Assembly: GCA_029532415.1 (NCBI GenBank) | Contig: JAQOTA010000070.1 | Coordinates: forward strand, 806,001 to 870,000 | Direction: 5' to 3' | DNA: 64,000 nucleotides | Source of the DNA: Marasmius tenuissimus | Lineage: Eukaryota > Basidiomycota > Agaricomycetes > Agaricales > Marasmiaceae | Shown: positions 46,108-56,382 of the stretch, one piece after another | Position numbering within the stretch: the stretch's first letter is position 1 | Layout: every line of letters begins with the position of its first letter | Notes under the pieces: generated by a model | What the model was told of the DNA's origin: nothing | What the model saw: only the letters and a program-made list of their open reading frames with translations | Databases searched by the model: none | Position numbers and translations under genes: made by a program

Positions 46108-48697
46108 TCACTTCTGGCTCCGCAAGCGTCTACCTCCACCCCCACCTCCCTGCCTGCTGCCGCTGTCTCTGCCTCTGCCTCTACCTCTACCTCTGCCTCT
46201 GCCTCTGCCTCTGCCTCTGCCTCTGCCTCCACCTCTACTAGCTCCATCTCCGCGTTCGCTGCCGCGGGCACCTCTACCTGCATGCCCGCTGCCCCCACCC
46301 ATTCTCTGTGCTTTAGTCCCACCCTGAGAGTTCCTGGCGACTTTCTTGCTGGACAATAATTCAGCTTTGTCAGCTTCATCGCGTTTTCGTTTCAATGTGT
46401 GCGTTTTAATGGGTGAGCATTTCAAGTCCGCAGGTTTCTTCAGTGCCTTGTGAGGGGGCGAGGGGGGCTGTGTGATCGGCTCATCTGGCTTGTCCGACTC
46501 ATTGTTGGATTTGGAGAGTGCGGAGTCTTTTAGGAGGTCTGAGTTCACTGTAGCATGTGCAAGCTGTGACAATGCTCACCATTTTCGACACTGTAGAGAC
46601 TGTCCTGGTCTGGGACTTGGTCAGTATAGTTTCCACTCTCGTAACCACTGTCCTTGTGTTGGGAGATGCCCTTGTCATCCTCATCCTCATCGTCGAAGGT
46701 ATCCTCTTGTTGAGGAACGTCCTCAACAGCGGAGCCATCTAAAGTTGCTTCCTCTATAGTGGAAAAAGGCAAATCAATGGGTGCATATGAATGATAGGCC
46801 AGGAATACTAGATACATACCTCCATCGGTTTCGGTTTCGGAGCATGCTAATTGGGCAGCGTCTAAAAAACAGAGCACTACATCAATTGAAGTAAACATCT
46901 GGGGTGACGAATACCTTACCTTCATGAGGTGAAACAGCCGTCTGACTTGTTGCTTGATTATCGAAGTCATCTTCCATTTCAGCTGTTCCTGCTTGTCAGT
47001 TTTGCGAGAACAGGAATATGATAGCCAGACCAATTGAGTTGAGAAACAGACAGGGAGATGACACATATAGGACATACCATCTTCAGGTTCTCGCCTGAGT
47101 TCGCCCTGTTCCATGCTGTCTCCCGCGGAAGGATCGGCGACAGCTCCATGTTCAGTCAAGTCCTCTACCGAATCTAGAGATCCTTCATTGAATACGAAGG
47201 GATCATCTTTAGATAGGTTACGGAGGAATTCAATAACCGCCACCACCTCAGCGTTATTCAGCGCACGTGGGGAGTTCAACCGGACGGGGAATGCGAATTT
47301 GGCGTGGTCATAGTACACGCTAGGAAATCCGAAAATCTGCTGCCAGGGAACGACGCCGGTTTTCCACGCCTTGTCTACGAGCTGAGATGAGTAGGGTGCA
47401 GAAACAACAGGCTAACAAGGCTTACACCAGAGACACGAAAAGAACGACTCAAGGATTACTCTCATGTTGGCAGGGGAGAGGGTGTCCGTGAAAACACCCG
47501 ACAAGATTGGCACCTTGGCGTCGTTCTCTGCGAGTCGGGGATCAGGTTCAGGTACCAAATCCGATCGCCGGTTGTTATCTTCAGATTCAATGAGCAGTTG
47601 TTGGTGATTAAGACCCAGAGAGAAGCTTATGGGCAATTGTGGCTTCGCACCAATTATCGCACTTTTCGTGGAGTTGGCCTTTGAAGCTGGTTGTGTCATG
47701 CTTTAGGAACTTCTTGGCAAGCTCCGACTTATCTCGACTCGAGAACTCGAGGCTGCGAGCATGTGAGAAAGACGAACAGTCAGAAGAGCAGGCATGCATA
47801 CGTTTTTACAGCGAGCTTATTATTCGGGTCTCTCCAGCCCGTAAGAACAGCGAGTTCCACGGGCCCAAGCGCCCCGCTCGTACATATGTCTTGTAAGAGG
47901 GAACAGAGGATTTCAGGGAAAATTCCCTGGTTTCTGCAAATACATTCATCAACTTTGGTTATGTAGGGAGAATCTGTCGGAATTCACTCACTCGTAAACA
48001 TCCTCCGGTGGGATATCTCGAGTCTCGTACTGCGTCTTGTCCTCGACTGCTTTCCACATGTTGGACCAGGCCTTCTGATGAAGGCCAGTGTTATTTTTGA
48101 GCGATGGTGAAGCGAGGCGATCAATCTCGTCCTTAATACCTTGCGAGTTCTCCTGCTTGAACACTTCTCGGGGTGTAAGAAGGCAAAAGCGTGCCAGAGA
48201 TTGCAGCGCTTGTGAGACGCTGAGACGTGGCTCCCTGTTGTCGAGCTTCGCATTCCTTGTAGCGTGCTTGCGTGCAAGCGCTTCCCTTTTTGCAATCTTC
48301 TCGTATCTTGGAACGATCTTACGGTTCCGAGTGTTCTTGAAGTAGTCGGTGATTGACTACAAACTGGTTAGTGGCTGCGGGTGTATTGAGGTGAACGAGA
48401 GTGAACCTTTCTCCATTCTGCTTCACTGTGTTCTACTTGATCCAGAGAGGCAAACTCTGGTTGCTGCAAGGCCGTGTCCACGGCCTGCGACACCCACTGG
48501 CGATATGCCAGGGGGTCTTCTTCCCTGCCCGTCTTGAACTCAAGATCGTGGGCGACTATGATTTTTTTGAATTCTTCATGCTGGTTTTCGAGCCACCTTT
48601 GTTGTTTTGCATTCCAAAGCAATACTCCCGAGGGCGAGGACTTCATCTTGCGCCGGTACTGGGGCGGCGGGATGGGGGCGTCTGTGTCTGAAGACAT
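46108..48697 (-). CDS. Unrecognised multi-exon protein with RG-repeat tail
   Basis: Starts MSSDTDAPIPPPQYRRK at 48697 and is read through many exons to stop 46108. An earlier in-frame Met at 48781 is less likely because the intervening bases look like a 5' leader. Main blocks: RQWVSQAVDTALQQ (exon 1), SITDYFKNTRNRKIVPRYEK with a long basic helical stretch, QGIFPEILCSLLQDICTS, SRDKSELAKKFLKH, VPILSGVFTDTLSPANM, GVVPWQQIFGFPSVYYDHAK, then acidic segments and a C-terminal (RG)n tail of more than ten RG units ending RRLRSQK. RG-rich tails usually bind RNA. One junction (around 47645, after CDNW) cannot be spliced normally and appears to need a small frameshift, so the copy may be broken. No known domain. 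Similar genes recur in mushroom genomes, but function is not known. Confidence 0.55.
46160..46232. repeat. CTCTGC microsatellite encoding the RG tail
   Basis: Consecutive CTCTGC/CTCTAC units on the plus strand read as Arg-Gly repeats on the minus strand. Confidence 0.7.
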
Positions 48698-50109
48698 GTT
48701 CGGGTTGAAAAGGTAGTGGTTGGTGGTCAAGTGTGAAGATGCGAGCGAGGGCTGGAGACCAGACAGTTCAGGATTAGTCATTGTGATAAATGAGACTGAA
48801 TTGGATAACCAGCTTACCCTTAGATTCCAGAAGCATCAATACCAATCCGGCATTCCTCAAAGACGTGAAATTTTTGTTGCTACTTCTTAGATCCCAGATT
48901 CAAACCCTCATGGGTCCTAACCGGCGTTTGAATGGATACTCCATCTTCAGGGGGGTCGCCCCATCCGTGTGCTTGGAGCTACAATGAAGAATGTGATCAT
49001 AATCAGCCCTGAATCGAAGAATTGAACGCAGAAAAAAATAAACATGCAATATGAGAGTCTGCTGGGGGGAGACCAGGTACATACCTGTCTCGGAGTGGTC
49101 GGCCTGGTGCTAATTGGGACAGCGTCAGGTTACGACAATGTCAGAGGCACCACGGCGAAAGAATGCGGAACTCGCGAGCTACGGACGAAAGACATAGGGG
49201 TCGCGTTGAGCGTAGCTACGCGTCAGAAACGCTTCAAAGACGTGCCCGACAACCCCGCGCTACCATTATTGGATTGTACCAGTGATTTGGAAGCGGTAGC
49301 GTCTCAAAAGGGTCCGATATGTGTGAAACAATCTTGACTACGCTTTTTGCGGTTTTATTCAGCACCGTAATCTGAGGACAATGACTCATAAGGACATCGG
49401 ATATCTTTGGGGGCATTGAAGCAAATTAAAAACAGAATACAAGAACTGAAAACTGACATTGAGCGATCATCTTATGAGAACTTGCTTGATACCAATTCCG
49501 CACAACAACTGATGCATCCGGTTTCCATGGAAGATCGAGCTTGGTTTGTGAAGCGCAGTGGTCAATGTGAGCAAATGAGAGAGACTTTGGAGGCCGGCCC
49601 GATTGACTATGGAGATAAACATTTAGACCCGTACGGTGTTGAGAGCATAAAACCTGACCTGCTTTGGGAGCAAATTCTGGTGACGAGCTCTCCATCCACG
49701 ATCACATTTGAGCAGCGCCAGGAACTCGTAGAGCCGCCCCAGCTAGTTCATGAACCAGTGGAGCAGGCATGAGGCAGGGAAAGATACGTGAAGGTGGAGA
49801 AAGGGGGGGTGAAGGCGGGCCGTAAGGTGTTTTTCTCCGTGAGTCCCTGTCAAGCGAGGAAGGAAATGTATTATGGGAGGAAAAGAAAGCATCGAGGAAA
49901 GTTTGGGTTCAAAACACCAAAGATATGAATGTATGTAGGAATGTCGTACGAACTCGAAAATTTGCGACAAAATGGACAGGTTTTGTGATAACATACATGT
50001 CCATACCCATATAACTTAAGGAGTATGTGCCATCAAACCCCTTGAGTTCCCACCCTCACTGCTTCCTCTATTGAACACTTCAATATAGTCATTCCTTGTT
50101 TGAAACCCA
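48698..50109. other. Region between transposon-associated genes
   Basis: An open frame at 49407-49772 (121 residues, IKNRIQELKTDIERSS) has no recognised domain and is not supported as a gene. The 20-mer GGAGACCAGGTACATACCTG at 49068 recurs with one change at 52209. Confidence 0.35.
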
Positions 50110-51414
50110 ATGACCCCCAAATCTGATGTGATCGACTCCGTTCTGACGCTGAAGTTGGATATCAAGAACACTATCCTGGATATCCTCCTCAACAACAAGG
50201 GAGGCATTCTGCCCGATTGTGTTGAAAGAAATCTGTTCAAAGACGTCAAAACCCCTTGTATCACTTCCTATGGTGTTCACCTCGGGGACACGGGAGCCTT
50301 CAAGAATGCTGGCTGAAGATTTAAATATGTGAGTCTCGGGGTTCTCTGTGGCGAGAAATGCGCACTCATGCTGTTATCCGGACAGTGCAAAGAGGAGGAA
50401 CACGGGCATAGTTATTGCAGGCGATCGTGGGGCGACCCCATTCCGGAACAGATGTTGAAATCCTTGCGCTTCCTCCAAGCGTTGAACGACATTTTATTGG
50501 GGACCTGTTACAACAGCGGGGATCCAGCAAAGAAAGAAGACGTTGAAGAAGTCCTTGCAATACTCAGGCAAATGGTGGCCCACACCCGGGTCGCTTTCCT
50601 AGAATACGAAGAAACTGGCCTGTACAACACACCCAATCTCGCACTGGCAGACCATGTAGTGGTCGCTCCCCCTCTGTCCCCTCAACTCCCAGTTATATTG
50701 TCGCCTACGCCTCCCCCGCCTCTTCCTTTGCTGCCCTCTCCGTTCCTTCCGTCCTATCCACCGCCTGCAAGTCAGCCCCGGACCATCTCAGATTGGTTGC
50801 ACCACTCGACCCTGCCCGAAGGTGGCCACTCTTCCCCCGAGGCACATTCGACAACATCAGCCGGATCAACTCAGTCACGGGTTGTCATGCCATCGAGCAA
50901 GACCAGTCTGGCCTCCGCGGCAAGTCCATTCCCAGATGGTTTCGGAGGAGAGAAAAGAAAGCGCGACGAAGAAGCTATTGAAGACATCCCGCCACGTGTG
51001 AAGAAGTCGAAATGTACGTCTCTCGATGTTGACTGCCAGGAAGTCAGCTGAAGTGTTGTCACCAGATGTGGAGGACATGGACCTCACCGAGGCCCATGAG
51101 GCCAACAACGAGAAAGACGAGCTCACGGACTGGGGGAAAGGCAAAAGTAAGTTTCTGGTTCTGTATGCGTAGGCAAGCTCATCCTCACTGTTCATCTTAG
51201 TGAGGGATCGTAGAGCGATACGGCCCCGATTCAAGCCTACAACAGGCAAAAAGAAAAGCAGTGCCGGTAAGTTTGTCAGTCGTTATGCTCAAAGCAGAGT
51301 TGCGCTAACCTATTATGAATGCAAGTAGACAAAGAGATCATCTACATCCCAGACTCTGACGGGGAGAACGACGAAAATGTCCCCCCCATGCCTCCTTCCT
51401 ACCGTCGTGTCTAA
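50110..51414 (+). pseudogene. A-copy of a two-member unrecognised family
   Basis: Homologous to the intact gene at 53601. Both share a first exon with a D-I-x5-I-x2-I...GG segment, an intron at the same place (GTGAGT... before the C-x-E/T-K-E/G-x-GH block), a conserved second exon (LLGTCYNSGDPAKKEDVEEVLAILRQM against the paralogue's NPQDPARDGDVSQVIAILQQ region), a Pro/Ser-rich middle, a basic patch (GGEKRKRDEE) and small last exons ending PPMPPSYRRV. A TGA at about 50314 precedes the first intron donor, so exon 1 cannot read through. Unless transcription begins elsewhere, it is broken. No domain known. Confidence 0.6.
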
Positions 51415-53512
51415 CGGACTTCAACTCTGGATACCCTATGTCTCTCCATCCAGTCCATTCTCCCATTCCGTGTTGACTCTTCCGCCAGTTGTACAATCTT
51501 GTATTACCATCTACTTTTCTTGCTGCAGTTGTATCGCTATCTTGCGTCATGTCATCCGCTCTCTGTACACCCATTTTCGAACCGTCGTGGCTTCTTGATA
51601 TCTGTGTGTATATAAAAAAGCTCCTTTTGAGTTGAATAAGAATACATTTTATCTGACAACTCGAATCTAAGTACCTGCAAAGAAGCATCAATATCTTTAC
51701 GCGAGGGCATATTATACTATTGAAAAGGCTGACCTTCGAGCCAAGTAAAGAGGGACTACTCCGGGATTTCGAACAGCAACCTGGAGATAAAACGGGCGTC
51801 AGCACTGTTACACGAGGCAGCACGACACATTCAAACAACAAGGTGCATCCTGTGCCTCTTTTGGTTCTGTTTTTGACGAGCCTTTTTGTGGCTCATTTGG
51901 GCTTGCTCTTACATGAACGTGAACCTGATATATATCCATCTACACTAGTTGTACTGTAGAATTTAGAGCGCTTACTGTGTTCACCATGTTCACTGTGATG
52001 GTTCAGTTCAAAGGTAGTCATGAATTGCTGTGCAGCCAGACAGGCGTGGTATCCGTGCGTAGGTGCAAAACCGTCTAACACCCATTAAGCGCCAGGTACA
52101 AGCGGACTGAATTTAGATGTAGCCGAGTTTGGTTCAATTCTACTGCATCTCTTTGTGCACAATGCAAACAACCCTGGGTCAAGGATGTCATTTGACTGAA
52201 GGCGATTTGGAGACCAGGCACATACCTGGTTCAGTCATACATGAAAGCTATGCAGCCTAATCATTCATCTGAATGCGTCGTTGCGAAGAGAGACGTACAA
52301 GTCGTTGAGGTCCTCTACTGTGGCATGGTGAAAGCACAATCACATGGTGTCAGACAATCCGGCTATGGGCGCTGGTTCATATGGATTGATCTCCGGAATA
52401 GGCAGTACCAAGCAGTATGGGTCCACTGGAACATGATAGGCGGAAGCCAATTGCAGTTTGGCTGGCATGGGAATCTGAAATGAATGGCTGTTTGTGAGTG
52501 CTGGAGACGGAGAGATGGAGGTATCTAAAAAGGAACAAGTTTACAAGCAAAACTATGCGGCATCAATCGGATGTATGAAATACGATTGGCGCAGGTAATT
52601 GCGGTTTCGACTGACGTTGTGATCTAGCATGAACGATCGGTAGTAAGCCCCGGAGAAATAGAAGAAGAAGAAAAAAACTTACAACAAACAAATTCCAGTG
52701 GAGGGTTGAGAAGCTAATTGATATTGATATGCAGTGCCCGATTCGTACGGTAACCATCGAAAGTTTCTATAATGCGTTTCGGCGATGGCGCGTGTGAGGC
52801 CGGCACCTCGATGGGCCAACCTGGTTCACGAAGACTGAATTTTCAGACATGATTGAACGACTTGAGAGCAAAGAAACGAGAAGGGAGTATCTCTGGACTG
52901 CTCGATATGGTTGCGTGTGAACCAGGCCCATAACTTCGCGGTGGAGATGAAGCACACGTCGGTGGGAAGTGATGGTACCCAAAGTTTGGAGAATGGAAGA
53001 GGACCCTGCACTTAGTTTTGTCCAGCGATAGTTTGGCCCGAATCAAAACTAATCCAAATCGGGTCGTGATGGTATTTGGTCCTCCGAAAGCGAAAGATAC
53101 CAGGACCTGCTGGTATTTTACCCCGGTGATAGGTCCCGGTTCGGCCGAAATCCTGGGGGTGCCTTGACTTTATTCGGCAAAATTATTGCCGAAGGCAAAA
53201 GCCGGATCTGGTGTTTGGCCAGATGGGGTGCAGAACCGAGCTCATGACCGAGTTTCAGGTCGTCAAGTTTTCGGAGGAGGGTTGCCTCGATGCTGATGCA
53301 GTATTGGTTAGAACAGAGAGGACTACGATAAGCGGCAGCCAAAAATAAACGCATTTACGTTCTTGGGAAGGACGTCTGGGCGGATTTTTTGACCCTGCAT
53401 AGTCAAAAGGCCTCCTTCCGGCTCGGCCAAAAATGCCCCGTCCAGACAATTTTTGGATCCAGCATTTGGGGGGAATGCCGGGGGGGTCCTACGATACCCA
53501 TCCCGATCTTCA
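51415..53512. other. Spacer between paralogues, with terminal-like repeats
   Basis: No gene seen. 52027-52098 resembles the arms of the inverted repeat around the tRNA-like gene (shared ACCGTCTAACACCCATTAAG-like run). GTTCAC motifs occur near 51978. A TATA-like TATAAG lies at 53513. Confidence 0.45.
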
Positions 53513-53518
53513 TATAAG
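53513..53518 (+). promoter_or_regulatory. TATA-like box of intact A/B-family gene
   Basis: TATAAG lies 88 bases before ATG 53601, followed by a CT-rich leader containing GTTCAC and GTTCAG motifs. Confidence 0.4.
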
Positions 53519-53600
53519 GAAAACTGTCTCACCCGCTGATTCCCCGCTGCAGTGATCCGTTCACTGAGCTGTTCAGTTCATTCCGCATCTGTCCTTTGTC

Positions 53601-55044
53601 ATGCCCACCTCCACCTACCAGTATGTCAAGACCTTCAAAGAGGACATTGTTGATGCGATTTGCGATATCACCGAGGCCCACGGGGGTGATGTCCCCATGG
53701 ATTACTGGGAAGACGGCCACCACTTCCAGTACACTAAGGGGATGGGAAAGGGGAGATCCTTCTACGCCGCAGGGCAGCTGCATCGACATGTGAGTCTTGA
53801 GGTGATCTTTCAGTAGGCGAAACGAACTCACATTGTCCCAATGCAGTGTAGGACAAAGGGGCACACTGATCACGCGTGGTCGAAGTCTCCTGTTGGGGAG
53901 AGGATGCGCAGCAACATGATGCAATACCTCATCTTGCTTCGTGCCATGCACGATATGTTCCCGGGCGGAAAGTATAACCCACAGGACCCTGCTCGCGACG
54001 GAGATGTTAGCCAAGTTATAGCAATTCTGCAACAAGTCCTCACCAGAGTGAAAATAGCTTTTGAGAATTACGAGACAACCAATGTCTTCATAGACCCAGA
54101 CTTTTCCTTCGCCAGCATCCCCCCCGGTCTTCCCGGCGTTTCCTCTCTTCCTTCCGTAGGGGCGTCTCCGCCACCAGTACCCTCTCCACCACCTTCAACC
54201 CAACCACGACCAGACCATGAATGGTTTTTCTCCCCCAAGAAACTGCCCCGCACGACCTATCATCATTGCGCCTGCCAGGGTACCTCTTGGGCAAATCGGA
54301 CAAAAACCTCCAAAGCATCGACAGCCCTGTCAACGTTGACTCCTGCTAACAGAGCCGACCTAGATTCAGCAACGTCCAGCTCCACGGAGTCCTTGACTTC
54401 TTCCAGCCAGAAGAGATTTGAGGAGTTGCCAGCGAAGAGGAAGCAAACCTCCCAAACATCAACAGCACTGTTCATGCCTAGTTATCAACTGTTGACTCCT
54501 GCCAATAGGGCCGACCTGGGTTCGGCAACGTCTAGCTCCACAAATTCCTTGACTTCTTCCAGCCGGAAGAGATTTGAGGATTTGGTGATGAAGAGGAAGC
54601 GAGGAGTGGAGAGTGAGGAACACACGCCATCACGACCACCTAAAAAATTAAGAGGTAAGTCCTTTGAGATACTGGCCGCCCCACACTTCTGCTCACTTTC
54701 AGTTGCTAGGCCTCAGAACCCTTGATATCTTGGACGATGAAGCCGATCAAGGAGTTGGCAGCTCTTTGATGAGGAAAGGGAACGGGAAAAGTAAGTGTTT
54801 GACTCTGTACACTGGAGGCGAGACTGAACTTACCGCTCGTCTTAGTGAAAGCCTTGGATCTTGGGAGCAAGAACAACACTAGTAGTCCTGTGCGAAAGGG
54901 AAGACATATCTGTGAGTCCACTGGCCGTTATGCTCAGACGAACAGTACTCACTGTTCGCCTCAGTGAGTGATCTTGTACTCGCGGTCGATTCAGAAGGAG
55001 AGGAGGATGACGTCTTCAGTCCCCTCAAGCCATTGTGTTTTTAA
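53601..55044 (+). CDS. Intact B-copy of the unrecognised family, 407 residues
   Basis: Five exons (53601-53789, 53847-54654, 54710-54790, 54846-54911, 54965-55044) join in phase to 407 residues with normal GT-AG introns. The N-terminal half is conserved with the 50110 gene (MPTSTYQYVKTFKEDIVDAI; later SNMMQYLILLRAMHDMFPGG and DVSQVIAILQQVLTRVKIAF). The middle is Pro-rich (PSVGASPPPVPSPPPSTQP). Residues ~240-310 hold a tandem duplication of about 45 residues, each unit containing LTPANRADL and TSSS..KRFE. The tail is basic then acidic (KRKRGVESEEH, DSEGEEDD). The basic patches suggest nuclear localisation (inference). No recognised domain or function. Confidence 0.7.
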
Positions 55045-55540
55045 CGGGTCGTCCCTTGACGGAACGTAACCTTCTCCACCCCCAGCTGCACATAGCCTTT
55101 CCCCTCACTCCTATCCCACCCTGTTTTGCTGAATATCCCTTGCAAGTAAATTAGCTGTGCATGCAATGCGTTCGTCTTCTTGTTCACCGCCTCATCCCAA
55201 TATTTCGAATACATGTAGTACCCTAGTTGATGTAGTTCAGTATTTCTTGGAATCCTGTCAAGGATCAATACACTCACCATTTGCTGCAAAAGATTCGAGT
55301 GGTTGCAACACCCGGGCCAACCTAATATGGATTCAGTGTCAGTGTTGTTGAACAAGGTGACATGACAGGTCCTGAGACTCTTGTTGATTCCGACTTTTTA
55401 GTGAGTCTTTTTGACTCTGGAACTCATGCGAGCCTCACTCGAGGTGTTTAGTTGGGCTCATTTCATTGTTCTATGCTAACTAATACTATGGACGATAGAG
55501 GAGTAAGATGTACCTTGTCGGGGATGTTGAGGTTGCCTGG
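55045..55540. other. Intergenic, no gene supported
   Basis: Short frames on both strands without family features. Confidence 0.4.
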
Positions 55541-55634
55541 TCAAGAGTGGCACGATGTGGCTGTGCAAAAAACGCGCCCAGGATATAGGCACAAGGATAC
55601 AATTCCGTCTGACGCCCATCAAGCACCAGCGGGA
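55541..55634 (+). repeat. Left arm of inverted repeat around tRNA-like gene
   Basis: Begins TCAAGAGTGGC and ends near CCCATCAAGC. The reverse complement of 55812-55904 matches it with scattered differences. Confidence 0.8.
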
Positions 55635-55697
55635 AATGCGTGTTTCACCCGCTACTCCGACATGTATATATCACAGCAAAGGACGCCAGGAATACAA

Positions 55698-55788
55698 GAC
55701 TGTATAGCTCAATGGTAGAGCATGTGGATATGATATGGGCGATGTAACCATCGTGACCACAGGTCCCAGTTCGATTCTCGGTGCAGTC
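55698..55788 (+). tRNA. tRNA-like gene, probably atypical or decayed
   Basis: Acceptor arms GACTGTA / TGCAGTC pair over seven positions (one G-U). The D arm is canonical (GCTC-AATGGTA-GAGC). The anticodon stem TGTGG/CCACA pairs perfectly around a 29-base loop, which fits a 7-base loop plus a 22-base intron after position 37. The T arm is CCCAG-TTCGATT-CTCGG with one mismatch and a short 3-base variable region. The A box (TAGCTCAATGGTAGAGCA) and B box (GTTCGATTC) are present. By position the anticodon would be ATG, which is unusual, so isotype is unassigned and it may be a pseudogene. Confidence 0.5.
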
Positions 55789-55811
55789 AGGAATTATTTC
55801 TATGTTGATTC

Positions 55812-55904
55812 TACCTGGGCGCTTAACGGGCGTCAGACGGAATTGCATCCTTGTGCCCATAACCTGGGCGCGTTTTCTGCACAGCCACCTCATGCCACTC
55901 TTGA
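55812..55904 (-). repeat. Right arm of inverted repeat around tRNA-like gene
   Basis: Inverted copy of 55541-55634, about 90 bases. Together the arms can fold into a long hairpin with the tRNA-like gene in the loop. Confidence 0.8.
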
Positions 55905-56382
55905 CTCAATCCCGCCGCCGTCAACAGCGGTGGACTCCCTCTCCAGGTAAGTATGCTGTCCTTCCATCCCCTTACAGTACAATCGTAAATTATAATAGAA
56001 ATAACTTGAAAGTTCATGAGAGAAGCAATCAGTGGCGAAAAGCCCCGTTGAATTTCGTTTTTATTGTAGAGACAAAGACAAAAAATGCAGCCAGAGATGC
56101 ACCTCTGCACTAGGTGCTATGCCAGGCAACGTCCTTCTCGTTTACATTCAGTGTGTTGTGTATTCTATGGATGACTGCCAGAACCAAGCTCACGATTTTG
56201 ATGTTTTTAGGGCGTTTCGTTTGGTTTCATTGTTCGGTTTTCCTCGATTGACAACATGTTTTCAACCTATCCAGTACATTGCGTGAAAAACAGAGCACTG
56301 TTGGCTGCAGGCTAACAGTCTTGACACAATTCAGGTCATTACGTTCCGTCTTTACTTGAAATTCAAAGCCATTCAACATTCA
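55905..56382. other. Spacer before Spt5-like pseudogene
   Basis: No gene seen. Confidence 0.4.

Noticed and set aside
46061..46327. Plus-strand Pro/Leu-repeat frame
   Set aside because: It is the shadow of the RG-repeat microsatellite of the minus-strand gene.
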